Assembly: GCF_002954405.1 (NCBI RefSeq)
Contig: NZ_MQWC01000004.1
Span: 2,803,526-2,854,644, forward strand
Direction of reading: 5' to 3'
DNA: 51,119 nucleotides
Source: Salinibacter sp. 10B
GTDB taxonomy: Bacteria; Bacteroidota; Rhodothermia; Rhodothermales; Salinibacteraceae
Shown: positions 18,345 through 27,139 of the stretch, one piece after another
Numbering within the stretch: position 1 is the stretch's first letter
How the letters are laid out: each line of letters starts with the position of its first letter
Program-made: the position numbers and the translations under genes
The notes under the pieces: model-generated
Database searches by the model: none
Told to the model about the DNA's origin: nothing
What the model saw: only the letters and a program-made list of their open reading frames with translations

Positions 18345-18842
18345 TTATTTTTCAGAGGCCGCCGCGGTCGTGTCCGCAGCCCCTTCTTCTTCCGGAATTT
18401 GCGAGGTGCAATGCGGGCACCGTGTGGCCGTCAGGGCCACGTCCGACACGCAGTACGGACATTTTTTGACCGTGGGTGCGGCCGGTTCGGGAGCGACGTC
18501 TGGCATGCGCAAGCGATTAATGTACCGTACGAGCAGGAAGACCGCGAACGAGACAATCAAAAAACTGACGAGACTGTTCAGGAACACCCCCATGTTTAAC
18601 GTCACCGCGCCGGCCGACCGGGCGGCCTCCAGGGTGGCGTACGGACCGGGCGTCGTGCCGTCCTTTAGCACGAGAAATAGATTGGTAAAGTCTACATCCC
18701 CCATTAGAAGGCCGAGCGGGGGAGTGAGCACGTCCTTCACTAGGGACTGAACGACGCCGTTGAAGGCGGCTCCGATAATGATCCCTACGGCCATGTCTAC
18801 AACATTTCCACGAATTGCAAACGTTTTGTACTCGTCAAGCAT
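18345..18842 (-). CDS. mscL: Large-conductance mechanosensitive channel MscL with C-terminal zinc ribbon
   Basis: MscL releases osmolytes when membrane tension rises on hypo-osmotic shock, which matters for a halophile. Residues 1-115 match the family: FAIRGNVVDMAVGIIIG at the start of TM1, LTPPLGLL in the loop, and TM2 near 83-107 (FLNSLVSFLIVSFAVFLLV). Instead of the usual short helical bundle, the C-terminus carries a rubredoxin-like zinc ribbon, with cysteines C128, C131, C142 and C145 (KCPYC and RCPHC). The total of 165 residues is about 25 longer than simple MscL. The ribbon is known in some MscL proteins; its role is unknown. Confidence 0.95.
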   Translation of the reverse strand: MLDEYKTFAIRGNVVDMAVGIIIGAAFNGVVQSLVKDVLTPPLGLLMGDVDFTNLFLVLKDGTTPGPYATLEAARSAGAVTLNMGVFLNSLVSFLIVSFAVFLLVRYINRLRMPDVAPEPAAPTVKKCPYCVSDVALTATRCPHCTSQIPEEEGAADTTAAASEK

Positions 18843-19131
18843 GGTCGGCCTCGTGTTGTAGGAATGAGCAGTGCCAGACGTATTTATTGGGGCGCCTCAT
18901 TAACGTGAAATGCCCGCAGGATGTCCACACTCTTCGAGAATCGTTGCAAAGTGTCCCGTTACCGGAGAATAGCAGCAGAACAGCGCTTCGGAGGAGGCGG
19001 TGTGTTGGTTGTATACAAAATCCGACTCGCGGTGTCGGGATCCTGGGAGTGGCGTGCATCAGAATGATGGGGAATGCCATTTCCGAGGACGCTGGGCCCG
19101 CCTTCGACCGTCGGGGGGCCGGCACGCAAAA
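18843..19131. other. Spacer upstream of mscL
   Basis: This region between mscL and the next possible gene should hold the mscL promoter. Short frames here lack protein-like features. Confidence 0.4.
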
Positions 19132-19569
19132 CTACAGAATCTCGTGACGGCCGCACCTTCCAGTCGGACGCGTTACCAGCAGTGCTTCCAGTTCCAAGTT
19201 CTCATTGGGGGCACTGAGCGGTTGCGATGGTTCTCGGAAGTGGGTCCTGAATGTGCCTACGCGATTCATCTTATCCGGGCAATGGTCCGTTTTGAAGAAT
19301 TCCGCGCCACGATCCTTGGGGCGCAGCACTAGACTGTGAGACCGCACTACGCAATTCGGTTCTTTGAGCGGATTGTACCGTCGACTGAAGAGGAGTGTAT
19401 AGGTCCAGCTCCGTTCCGTGAAGGAATCGTCGTCTTTGGAACGGGGGCTTCCCGCACTCCGATACGGGATCTCAACCGGGGGAAGTAGGCCCTCGTAATT
19501 GGTTTGGCCCCCACGAGAGATATCATGATCCACGGGAATTGGGATTATTCGATGCCCACGGCCGCCCAC
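19132..19569 (-). CDS. Hypothetical protein overlapping the YARHG gene end (uncertain)
   Basis: A 145-residue frame starts at GTG 19569, overlapping the last 25 bases of the YARHG gene; a second GTG lies at 19533. Codon use is GC-rich at third positions. The middle has protein-like alternation (WTYTLLFSRRYNPL, then VVRSHSLVLRPKDRG, then RVGTFRTHFREPSQPL, then LELEALLV). There is no signal peptide and no family that I recognise. Overlap with the upstream stop suggests translational coupling if real. It could be a gene remnant or chance. Confidence 0.35.
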   Translation of the reverse strand: MGGRGHRIIPIPVDHDISRGGQTNYEGLLPPVEIPYRSAGSPRSKDDDSFTERSWTYTLLFSRRYNPLKEPNCVVRSHSLVLRPKDRGAEFFKTDHCPDKMNRVGTFRTHFREPSQPLSAPNENLELEALLVTRPTGRCGRHEIL

Positions 19570-20951
19570 CGACCCTCAATGCGCTGGAAGACGTACCGCC
19601 CCCCATTTTTCGTGGGGGCAAGATGCCCCAGGTACGGATGGCATTTTGTTTCAAACGGATCGTCGAGGGCCAACGACCAAGGGGAGGACAGGTCGGTATT
19701 GGTCTGTGGGTCCAACGGATGAGTGTCGGGCACTTCCCTCAAAAACGTTTGTCGGTCCGGAAAGGACCGAGCCACCTGCCTTCGGAACGTCGGGGAGGAA
19801 AGGGTGGGATTGCTGCCATCCCCAAATGGAAAGTGGAAGTAGTCCGCCAGTTGTTTGGTATTTCCCTCTTCAAGTGCCTGAGTAAAGCGGTCGAACCACG
19901 CGTCGAACCCATCTTTCGCCCCGCACAGGCGATCTGGGGCTCCGGTGTGGAGGACCAATGTTGCGTCTTGTGCCAGTCCCGAATCAAACAGCGGCCAGAC
20001 CTCCGCAATGTATTCCCCCGATTTCCACCGCATCGGGTCGTACGGCTCCGGTCCCGTCCATTGGAGATTTCCGTAGTGGGTGGGCTCCCCAAGGCGATCG
20101 ACGATCGCCAGAATTTCTCGGTCAAGAGCGGCGAAGTCCCGTGCCTCTTGTTCGTCCCGGGCCGGTTCCATCAATTCAGGGCGCGAGAATGGCACCCGCA
20201 CCTCTGCCACTACCTGCCGGAGGTGACCGGTCGAGTCCGCGTACGCCGCAACGCGTGGCCCCCACTGCAGGAGGGTCGTATCGGCAACAGAACCCTCAAA
20301 TCGTATCCCTCCCCGATTGCTACGTTCGACCGACTCGGGCAGTGCTTCGACAGCAGTGCCGATTCGGAGGCTGTTCGCAAAGCCGGAGGGGGCTTCGGAA
20401 GGAGCGGGTCGTGCGTCCTCAGCGGAGGACTGGCGGTTGGTGATTGCGCTTTTGAGGAGGTGGGCCTCCATGCGTGCCTCCGGTCGATTCCAAACGCGGT
20501 CCCATTCAATGGGAGGCACCTTCTCTTTCAGACGCCAGTGTACGGCACGTCGGGCGCGCAGCTGGCCGAGCGTCAGTTCTGCCTCGAATTCCGCGATGAG
20601 CTTTGCATTGTGCTTGTCCCGAGCCGAGAGGGCGTCGGGGTCGAAGGACCCCGGCTCGTACCAGGCGTGGGAGCGGAAGTGTTTGTCGATCCAAATGGTC
20701 GAAAACTCATATCCGGCGCGGGCATAAATGGCATTTCGAGTGAGCGAAAGCGTGCGAAGCTGCCGCCCCTGCAGGTGCTGCCGTGTCATCCGATGATCGG
20801 GGTAGCAGGGCGAGTCGGCCAGATCGGCGGATTGTGCCTTCACTACACCTCCTGCAAGCCCGATAGGGCTACCGAACAAGAGCACGATTGCTCCCAGGGC
20901 CCACCCCGTCCCGTTGAAGAGCATCGGGGAAAGAAGGGAACGAAGTGTCAT
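19545..20951 (-). CDS. YARHG-domain exported protein
   Basis: The ATG at 20951 (468 residues) is preferred because it opens directly into a hydrophobic export segment (WALGAIVLLFGSPIGLAGG). Near residues 85-140 lies a YARHG-type domain: LSLTRNAIYARAGYEF, then a HAWYEP turn, then LSARDKHNAKLI. YARHG domains are found in bacterial extracellular or periplasmic proteins of unknown function. The C-terminal part (FDAWFDRFTQALEEGNTKQL) resembles an NTF2-like helix pair, and the middle is beta-rich. The role is unknown. It could be translationally coupled to the short frame that overlaps its stop. Confidence 0.75.
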   Translation of the reverse strand: MTLRSLLSPMLFNGTGWALGAIVLLFGSPIGLAGGVVKAQSADLADSPCYPDHRMTRQHLQGRQLRTLSLTRNAIYARAGYEFSTIWIDKHFRSHAWYEPGSFDPDALSARDKHNAKLIAEFEAELTLGQLRARRAVHWRLKEKVPPIEWDRVWNRPEARMEAHLLKSAITNRQSSAEDARPAPSEAPSGFANSLRIGTAVEALPESVERSNRGGIRFEGSVADTTLLQWGPRVAAYADSTGHLRQVVAEVRVPFSRPELMEPARDEQEARDFAALDREILAIVDRLGEPTHYGNLQWTGPEPYDPMRWKSGEYIAEVWPLFDSGLAQDATLVLHTGAPDRLCGAKDGFDAWFDRFTQALEEGNTKQLADYFHFPFGDGSNPTLSSPTFRRQVARSFPDRQTFLREVPDTHPLDPQTNTDLSSPWSLALDDPFETKCHPYLGHLAPTKNGGRYVFQRIEGRWAAVGIE

Positions 20952-21113
20952 AGGGATTAGCGACGACGGGGCGATGAGAAGTGTATTCAAAATAAAATTA
21001 CAAGTCAGTAAATTTTTATAGAGGGTAGGTATAGAAGGTTCCTGAATAGTTCCTGGAGGGCGAGGAGGTATGCCGATTCGTCGCAACTGTCCGTGTGTTC
21101 GCAGACGTCCAAA

Positions 21114-22286
21114 TCAGGACATCCGCGTGGGGGCATGATCGGCAATGGCCGACGCCACGGTGTCGACGCTGTCGGTCACTTGCAGTTCATCGGCATAGGG
21201 GGTGCCTTCAGCCAGCGTTTGAAGCAGCGGATAGATCGGCTTCTCGTGCGTCCAGTAGTCTTCGTCGAAGAAAATCATTGGGCTGGCCGCCCCGAACGTT
21301 TCATAATGATTCTGTGCTGCATCCATAAATACCTCCTGGATCGTGCCGGCACTGCCGGGAGCGTAGATGACGCCGTACTTGGCGATGGCCAGTAGCCCAT
21401 CCTCTCGGATGGAGTTGGCGAAGTACTTGGCGACATGCGTGGGGAAAAGGTTGGACGGCTCGTGACCGTAGAACCAGGTGGGAACGGCGAGACTCTCGGT
21501 GCGCTCGGGGTACTGCTCCCGCACAGCGAAGGCGCGGTCGAAGTAGGACTCGTCTTTGTAGTGCGGAGCGTCGGCCAACGTGTCGACGGCATCGTGGACG
21601 GCACTCTTTTCGTAATGAGCGAGGGCGGTTTCGTAATGAGCGAGGGCGGCACCAAGGTTGGCCGCTTCCATTGCACCGGGGCCACCCCCCGTAGCAACGA
21701 AAAAGTCTTGCCGCGCCAGCCGCCATCCGATGCGTGCCACCTGTCGGTACGTTGCCGTGTCACGCCCCAGTCGATGACCGCCCATCACGCCCACCACTTT
21801 GCGGGAAGATCCGTCGTGCAGCAGGTCGCGCAGGGCATCGTCGATGGCGTGGTCGTGAATGCGGAAGGCGAGTGCGTCCATCACAGGGGCGTCGCGCCCG
21901 TCGAGCTGTCGCTCGGAAAAGTAACGATAAATGCGGGCATCCACTGTGTCTTCTCGGGTGTCGGGCGCGCCCGGTTCATAGCCGTCCATCAACTCACTGG
22001 GGGTGTAGAGGGAGGCACGGTACGGATTGAACGGCAGTCCCACGAAGGCAGGAAAAACAGTTCCCCCCGTTTCCCGAACGTGTCGCTCGGCTGCCGCGCT
22101 TAGCCGACAGCCCAGAAAGCACGCATCTTCGACGTCGACCGACAGGAGCACGGTTTCGGCGGCGTCGCTCGTCAGGTCGAGGCCTTGTAGGACGACGTTT
22201 TTCAGATTGCCGTGGGTGTTGACGTGGTGGCGGAGCGCCTCGAGGGATTCAATTTCGGTGAGTTGCGATGGACAACACTCGTACAT
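21114..22286 (-). CDS. LOG-family-like Rossmann-fold nucleotide-binding protein
   Basis: The ATG at 22286 (MYECCPSQLTEI, 390 residues) is chosen; 30 upstream in-frame residues are Pro/Ser-rich. The Rossmann part has GVMGGHRLGRDTATY, ATGGGPGAMEAANLGA and APGSAGTIQEVFMDA. These are the PGGxGT-type and GGGxGxM motifs of LOG/lysine-decarboxylase-like proteins, which cleave nucleoside 5'-monophosphates in cytokinin-type reactions. An extra N-terminal domain of about 150 residues (VVLQGLDLT, AFVGLPFNPYRASLYTPSEL) sits before it, as in a larger subgroup also seen in Actinobacteria. The key Arg/Glu of true LOG enzymes is not obvious, so activity is uncertain. A 21-base in-frame tandem duplication lies at 21609-21650. 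Confidence 0.8.
   Translation of the reverse strand: MYECCPSQLTEIESLEALRHHVNTHGNLKNVVLQGLDLTSDAAETVLLSVDVEDACFLGCRLSAAAERHVRETGGTVFPAFVGLPFNPYRASLYTPSELMDGYEPGAPDTREDTVDARIYRYFSERQLDGRDAPVMDALAFRIHDHAIDDALRDLLHDGSSRKVVGVMGGHRLGRDTATYRQVARIGWRLARQDFFVATGGGPGAMEAANLGAALAHYETALAHYEKSAVHDAVDTLADAPHYKDESYFDRAFAVREQYPERTESLAVPTWFYGHEPSNLFPTHVAKYFANSIREDGLLAIAKYGVIYAPGSAGTIQEVFMDAAQNHYETFGAASPMIFFDEDYWTHEKPIYPLLQTLAEGTPYADELQVTDSVDTVASAIADHAPTRMS
21609..21650. repeat. 21-bp in-frame tandem duplication inside the LOG-like gene
   Basis: Two adjacent copies of TTCGTAATGAGCGAGGGCGG plus one base differ only at the last position. They encode the repeated heptad ALAHYET / ALAHYEK in a helix after the nucleotide-binding motif. 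Near identity suggests a recent slippage event. Confidence 0.8.
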
Positions 22287-22436
22287 AGCAGAGGGAAAAC
22301 GATAGAAGCAAACGGGTGGGGGGCACGCTCTGGGGGTGGGTGCAGAATCGGCACGAGACCCACTCTGGGAATCCATCTGGGCCGCTCCAGGAGAGGGCGT
22401 CTGGGAGCCGAAAGGGGCAGGATATTGCGCGCGCCA

Positions 22437-23594
22437 CTACTGCGCGTCCCGGACGGAGAACTGGTAGGTCGTGCGCGAGGTGTATTCCTCGTCGGGCCGG
22501 AGGATCGTCGAGGGAAAGTGGGGCTGGTTGGGGGAGTTGGGGAAGTGCTGCGTTTCCAGCGCCAGTCCTTCCCGCTTCTCGTAGAGCTCGCCCTTTCCGG
22601 AAAACGACCCGTCCAAGAAATTGCCGGAGTAAAACTGCACGCCCGGCTCAGTGGTGCGTACAGTCAGGAGGCGCCCTGTGTCCGGCTCGTAGACTCGGGC
22701 GGCAAGCCGTAGTGTATCGGACGGGTGTTCCGCAAGGACGAAATTATGGTCGTATCCGCCGCCGTACTCAAGCTGCTTGTTGGTATTCTCAATTCGGGCG
22801 CCGATCGGGGTCGGCTCGGTAAAGTCGAACGGTGTACCCGCCACCGAGCGCAACTCCCCAGTTGGGATGAGGGTCGAGTCCACCGGTGTAAACCGATCGG
22901 CGTAGAGCTGCAACTCGTGGTCGAGAATGGGACCGTCCCCATCTCCGTCCAGATTGAAGTAGCTGTGCTGCGTGAGGTTCACGGGGGTCGCCTTCGTGGT
23001 CGTGGCGTGATAATCGAATGCCACCGTATTGTCGGGCGTGAGCGTGTACGTGACCTCCACGTCCAGCCGCCCCGGATAGCCGCCGTGGCCGTCCGGGCTG
23101 GTGTGGGAAAAGACGATGCCCACGCGGTCGTCCTTCTGAAACGGCTCGGCGCTCCACACCACCTGATCGAAGCCTTCGCGGCCCCCATGGAGGTGATTGG
23201 GCCCATTGTTGGTGGCCAACGTGTACGTCGTTCCGTTCAGCGAAAAAGTGCCCCCGGCAATCCGATTGCCGTAGCGTCCAATAAGAGCCCCAAAGTAGGG
23301 GTTGGCCGCCCGATATGCCGTGCTGGTGTAGGCCGACAGGGAATCGAAGCCTAGCACCACATCGTCCAGGGTGCCGGTTCGGTCCGGGACACGGAGAGAG
23401 GTGATGATGCCCCCGTAGTTGGTGACCTCCATCGTCACGCCGTTCGGGTTGGTGAGTGTGTAAAGATCCACCGAGTCGCCATCCGGTGTGACGCCGAAAT
23501 TCTCCTGCTTCACGTGTGCGGAGGGAGACTCGCCGCCGCCCGTACAGGCACAGAGCAGGAAGGTCATCAGGAAGAGGGGAGAGATTCGGAGCAT
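22437..23594 (-). CDS. galM: Aldose 1-epimerase (mutarotase), lipoprotein form
   Basis: GalM interconverts alpha and beta anomers of hexoses. The 385-residue protein starts with a lipoprotein signal (LMTFLLCACTGGG; lipobox LCAC, Cys17 or close). It then follows the family fold: NYGGIITSLRVPDR, GRYGNRIAGGTF, the catalytic-site His in NGPNHLHGG, the second His in NLTQHSYFNLDGD, and the catalytic Glu region in GLALETQHFPNSPNQPHFPS. Lipidation implies action in the periplasm, where it would prepare incoming sugars. It lies 66 bases downstream of the TPR-CHAT gene on the same strand, so the two could be co-transcribed; a functional link is not obvious. Confidence 0.93.
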   Translation of the reverse strand: MLRISPLFLMTFLLCACTGGGESPSAHVKQENFGVTPDGDSVDLYTLTNPNGVTMEVTNYGGIITSLRVPDRTGTLDDVVLGFDSLSAYTSTAYRAANPYFGALIGRYGNRIAGGTFSLNGTTYTLATNNGPNHLHGGREGFDQVVWSAEPFQKDDRVGIVFSHTSPDGHGGYPGRLDVEVTYTLTPDNTVAFDYHATTTKATPVNLTQHSYFNLDGDGDGPILDHELQLYADRFTPVDSTLIPTGELRSVAGTPFDFTEPTPIGARIENTNKQLEYGGGYDHNFVLAEHPSDTLRLAARVYEPDTGRLLTVRTTEPGVQFYSGNFLDGSFSGKGELYEKREGLALETQHFPNSPNQPHFPSTILRPDEEYTSRTTYQFSVRDAQ

Positions 23595-23660
23595 TCGTGT
23601 TCTAGTGTGAGGAAAAAAAGCAATTGCGGTTCCAAGGGGCCGGCTGACGTCGACGGCGTC

Positions 23661-26495
23661 TCAGTGAGACGCCCGGTGCCGTCGTGCGTCGCCCGCGTCC
23701 CACCCGTAGTGGACGAACGGTGCCCAAAAGCGGGGGGCCTGCAGGCGCTCGCCGTGGTGACCCGCCGCAAAGGCGCGCTTGGTTTGTGCCATCGCCTCCG
23801 ACCAGGAGATTCCATACGTCCATGCCCGGCGGTAGACCGATTCCATGAAGCGGCTCGACGACGCGTCGTAGATGGCCCACAGCGACACGGCAACCGATCC
23901 GGCTCCGGCTCGGAGGAAGGCCTGTGCAAGGCTGACAGCCCCACTCCCGCGGTAGATGCGTCCGAGGCCCGTTCGGCATGCAGACAGCCCCACGAACTCT
24001 GCATCTAGCTCCAGGGTCGCAATTTCTCGCATGTTCAGGTAGCCATCGACTGCGCGGGGGCCATCCGTAGACCGGTCCGTCGTCGCGGCGGTGCCGGATT
24101 GTGCCGTTCCCACCTCCGAGAGCACGAGGGCCGATAAACTCGGCTCTTCCGGTACCACGAAGCCGTGGGTGGCGAAGTGCAAGGCTCGGTAGTCGTCGAG
24201 CGTTCCCGCGTCCGACATCCGGTGAAGGGTGCGCTCGCTTGCTTGGTGGCCCACCAGCAGCGTCGAAGCACTCGTCATCCGCTGCAGCGACCGGACCTCT
24301 GTGAGCGTCCCCGAGAGGTTTTGCCAGCGTCCGGGGCCGTATCCCAGCTCTCGATAGGTGGCAGCCGGCTCCGTCGATGGGGAAGAGGACGGCATACGCT
24401 CCGACTGGGAAATCGTATCGGGGCGGGCCGTGCGGGCACTTGCAACCAGCGAGTGTCCGGAGTCGAGTCCGGACGTGTCGGCGGCGTACGTGCCGGGATT
24501 GTACACGACGCCGCCGAGGGCAAGCAGGGATCGGCGGTCCGCCGTCTCCTCGGGGGCATGGCGCTGCTGTAGGAGGCGAAGGACCCGAAGGGATTGAGCA
24601 TACCGCACGCGCCACTGCTCGACCACCCGTGTGCCGTTCCAGTTCTGTAGCACCTCAAACGGGAGATAGCTCAGTGCCCCATCGGGCACGACGATCAACT
24701 CGTCGGCGACGGCAAGCTCTTCTGAGATTGGGTCGAGGAGCAACTCGTGGAAAAACTGCCCAAGCTGTTCCCGGCGCTCGGTGGACAGTAGTTGCCGCTT
24801 CGGGGGGACCGACACGTCGTGACGATAGAGGCGCACGAGGGCGGCGAGGGTGCCGTCTGTGCCGGTCCCGACCTGCACGCCTTTCGCCTGGCGGAGCATC
24901 GAGGGGCGACGGGCAGCCCAGGGGGTCTCGTCGTGTCGGCGCAGTCGGTCGAGGGCAGAGGCGTAGCGACGCTCTGCCTGCTCCAAAATGGGCTCGTCGT
25001 CAATCTCTTGTGCCCGCACCGAATCGCGGGTCACGACAAGAGCGATGATGGGACGCTCCGTGTCCGTGTTGGCATAGAGAACCGCGGCTTCATCTTCCCC
25101 GATGGCGTTCTGCAGCGAGTCGACGGGGGGAACGTGTAGCGATGAATCCTCCTCCGCAATCTGTTCGGCCAGCAGGCGTGCACGCCCCTGTTCGTACGCC
25201 CGAAGGGCGGCCGCCTCGCGTCCTGCCTGGACGCGAGTCATTACGAGCGAGTAAAAACGGCCAATTTCCTGCGCAACGAAGTCGCGCCGATTGGTTCCGG
25301 ACGCCGTTTCCAACAGGGTCTCCGTGACCGAAATGGCCTCCTGAAGCACCGAGTCTGCCCTTGCGTATTGCCTGTCGGCGTAGTACGTAAGGGCAATTCC
25401 ATCGAGGGCCGTGGCGATACCGGTTCGTCGGCCCAGCTCTCGGTTGATCTGCAGGGCCGCCCGGTGCGTGTCGAGGGCCGCTTTGTATTTTTTTCGGCTT
25501 CGGTACACCTCCCCCAGGGCGACGAGGTTGATGGCCACGCCCGCTCGATCGTTCAGCTTTCGGTTGATCCGGATTGCGTGCCGCAGGGTTTGTTGGGCCT
25601 CTTGGTGGCGCCCCTCCCACTGATGCAACTCCCCAATATTGCTTAGATTGGCGGCAATACTAGACGGGTCGTTGATCTCGCGGTTGATCCGAAGCGCCTT
25701 CTGATATACGTCTAGGGCCTCCTGGTAGCGCTCCTGTCCCTTCAGCGCAATTCCGATGTTGTTGAGTGCGGCCGTTGCGCCCTCTTTGTCGTCTCGCGAC
25801 CGGTGCAGTTTCAAGGCCTTGCGATGATAGCGGAGGGCCTCCGCGTACCGACCCTGACTCCGAAGCACGAGTCCAATGTTGTTCAGGTAGCTTGCCTCAT
25901 CGTCCGGAAGGTCCAAGGTGCGAGCCAACTCCAGGGCTTCGCGGTAATTGCGCAGTGCTAGGTCGAACTGGCCGCGTTCGTCCTGCACATTACCGAGATT
26001 ATTCAGCCCCTTTGCCACATTCTCCTGGTTGCCCAGGGTTCGGTGCAGTTCGATCGATTCCCGAAAGTGCTTTTGGGCCTGGTCGTACTGCCCCCGACGC
26101 CACTCGATGAGCCCGATGTTGTTGAGGAGGTTGGCGCCCTCTTCGCGGGCCCCGGCTGCCCGGGTTGCCGCGGCAGCCTCTCGAAAGGCAGCAAGGGCCT
26201 CCGAATAGTCGCCCGCCCGGTAATGCACCACCCCGATCTGGCCAATCGTTTTGGCGGCCTGGGTTGAGGATCCGGCCCTGAGGTAGAGCTGACGTGCCCG
26301 TTGATAGGCCTGAAGGGCCGAGGAGAACTCCCGCGCTGCTTCGAGGGAATCCGCTCGGGCAGCAACCGCATCCGCTTGCTGTCGTACCGAGGACGAATCG
26401 GAAGGCTGAGCGTGAAGGGGCAACGGGGGCCCTAATACTGCGAGACAAAGGATGCCCCCGAGGAGTGCCGTGGTCCACGACGAGTGGATAGGCAT
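23661..26495 (-). CDS. Exported TPR-CHAT protease
   Basis: The ATG at 26495 (944 residues) is chosen since it begins a signal peptide (MPIHSSWTTALLGGILCLAV, then LHAQPSDS). The N-terminal half holds about nine tetratricopeptide repeats of about 40 residues with LNNIG and ALxxYxxAL cores. The C-terminal third is a CHAT domain, a caspase-like cysteine peptidase: catalytic His777 in LHFATHGF and Cys840 in FVGLSACRTGLG, with the typical GAVSLAQAFLRAGAGSVAVSLW following. Known TPR-CHAT proteins include the CRISPR-guided cytosolic Craspase, but here export to the periplasm or outside is predicted and no CRISPR is near. Substrate and trigger are unknown. A longer start at 26729 is improbable. Confidence 0.9.
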   Translation of the reverse strand: MPIHSSWTTALLGGILCLAVLGPPLPLHAQPSDSSSVRQQADAVAARADSLEAAREFSSALQAYQRARQLYLRAGSSTQAAKTIGQIGVVHYRAGDYSEALAAFREAAAATRAAGAREEGANLLNNIGLIEWRRGQYDQAQKHFRESIELHRTLGNQENVAKGLNNLGNVQDERGQFDLALRNYREALELARTLDLPDDEASYLNNIGLVLRSQGRYAEALRYHRKALKLHRSRDDKEGATAALNNIGIALKGQERYQEALDVYQKALRINREINDPSSIAANLSNIGELHQWEGRHQEAQQTLRHAIRINRKLNDRAGVAINLVALGEVYRSRKKYKAALDTHRAALQINRELGRRTGIATALDGIALTYYADRQYARADSVLQEAISVTETLLETASGTNRRDFVAQEIGRFYSLVMTRVQAGREAAALRAYEQGRARLLAEQIAEEDSSLHVPPVDSLQNAIGEDEAAVLYANTDTERPIIALVVTRDSVRAQEIDDEPILEQAERRYASALDRLRRHDETPWAARRPSMLRQAKGVQVGTGTDGTLAALVRLYRHDVSVPPKRQLLSTERREQLGQFFHELLLDPISEELAVADELIVVPDGALSYLPFEVLQNWNGTRVVEQWRVRYAQSLRVLRLLQQRHAPEETADRRSLLALGGVVYNPGTYAADTSGLDSGHSLVASARTARPDTISQSERMPSSSPSTEPAATYRELGYGPGRWQNLSGTLTEVRSLQRMTSASTLLVGHQASERTLHRMSDAGTLDDYRALHFATHGFVVPEEPSLSALVLSEVGTAQSGTAATTDRSTDGPRAVDGYLNMREIATLELDAEFVGLSACRTGLGRIYRGSGAVSLAQAFLRAGAGSVAVSLWAIYDASSSRFMESVYRRAWTYGISWSEAMAQTKRAFAAGHHGERLQAPRFWAPFVHYGWDAGDARRHRASH

Positions 26496-27139
26496 AGCGT
26501 AGTGAGGATGGGCAATAAAGTGCCAGACGACTGCAAAGGTCTGTTGACGATGTCTCCCGGCCGGGGGGTGGGGACCCGGAGTCGGGACGGCAGACAGATC
26601 CTTTTCTTCATCATTTTCGAACGTACAAATCATTTTCCATAATCCGAACCCTCCACGAGCCATTTCCGGGGTGTGCTGTCGTCTTCGAAAAACAAAGGCC
26701 CGTTTCCCGTTCTTCCCTGAGGCCGTCATAGCTCAAGGGGCGAGCATGCCCGTTCATCCATATTCAACACAGCGTGTTCACTTCAACCTCGGCCCGCTTC
26801 TCGCAGCTTGATTGATCGTTAGGACCGCTCTGTGCGATTGTGAGGGGGGGCGGGGGAATGCCATACACAGAGGTTCGGAGCGATGAGCGATTCCATGTCG
26901 TTGCAATAGCCCCAGCCGTGTAGAAAAGCAAACCAGACGCTCGTACCCTCGCCGACGGTGATGTTAGGGCGGCAGAGCCCCCGCAGATGTTCTGTTTGCC
27001 CCGGCCCTCGTTCCTTCTTGACAGGGATCCCAATGTTCAATCGTCTCGGCCTGAATCCTCGGGGGCAGTGCGCCGTACCTCATAGGTGCCCTTTGAGGCT
27101 GCCGCTGTTTTCTGTCCACTAAACTCCTTTCGGTCCACT
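26496..27139. other. Divergent intergenic region between TPR-CHAT and 2-oxoglutarate dehydrogenase genes
   Basis: This gap of about 640 bases should contain both promoters. I see only a weak CCTCA/TGAGG stem near 27078-27098 upstream of the dehydrogenase start, and no convincing gene. Confidence 0.4.
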
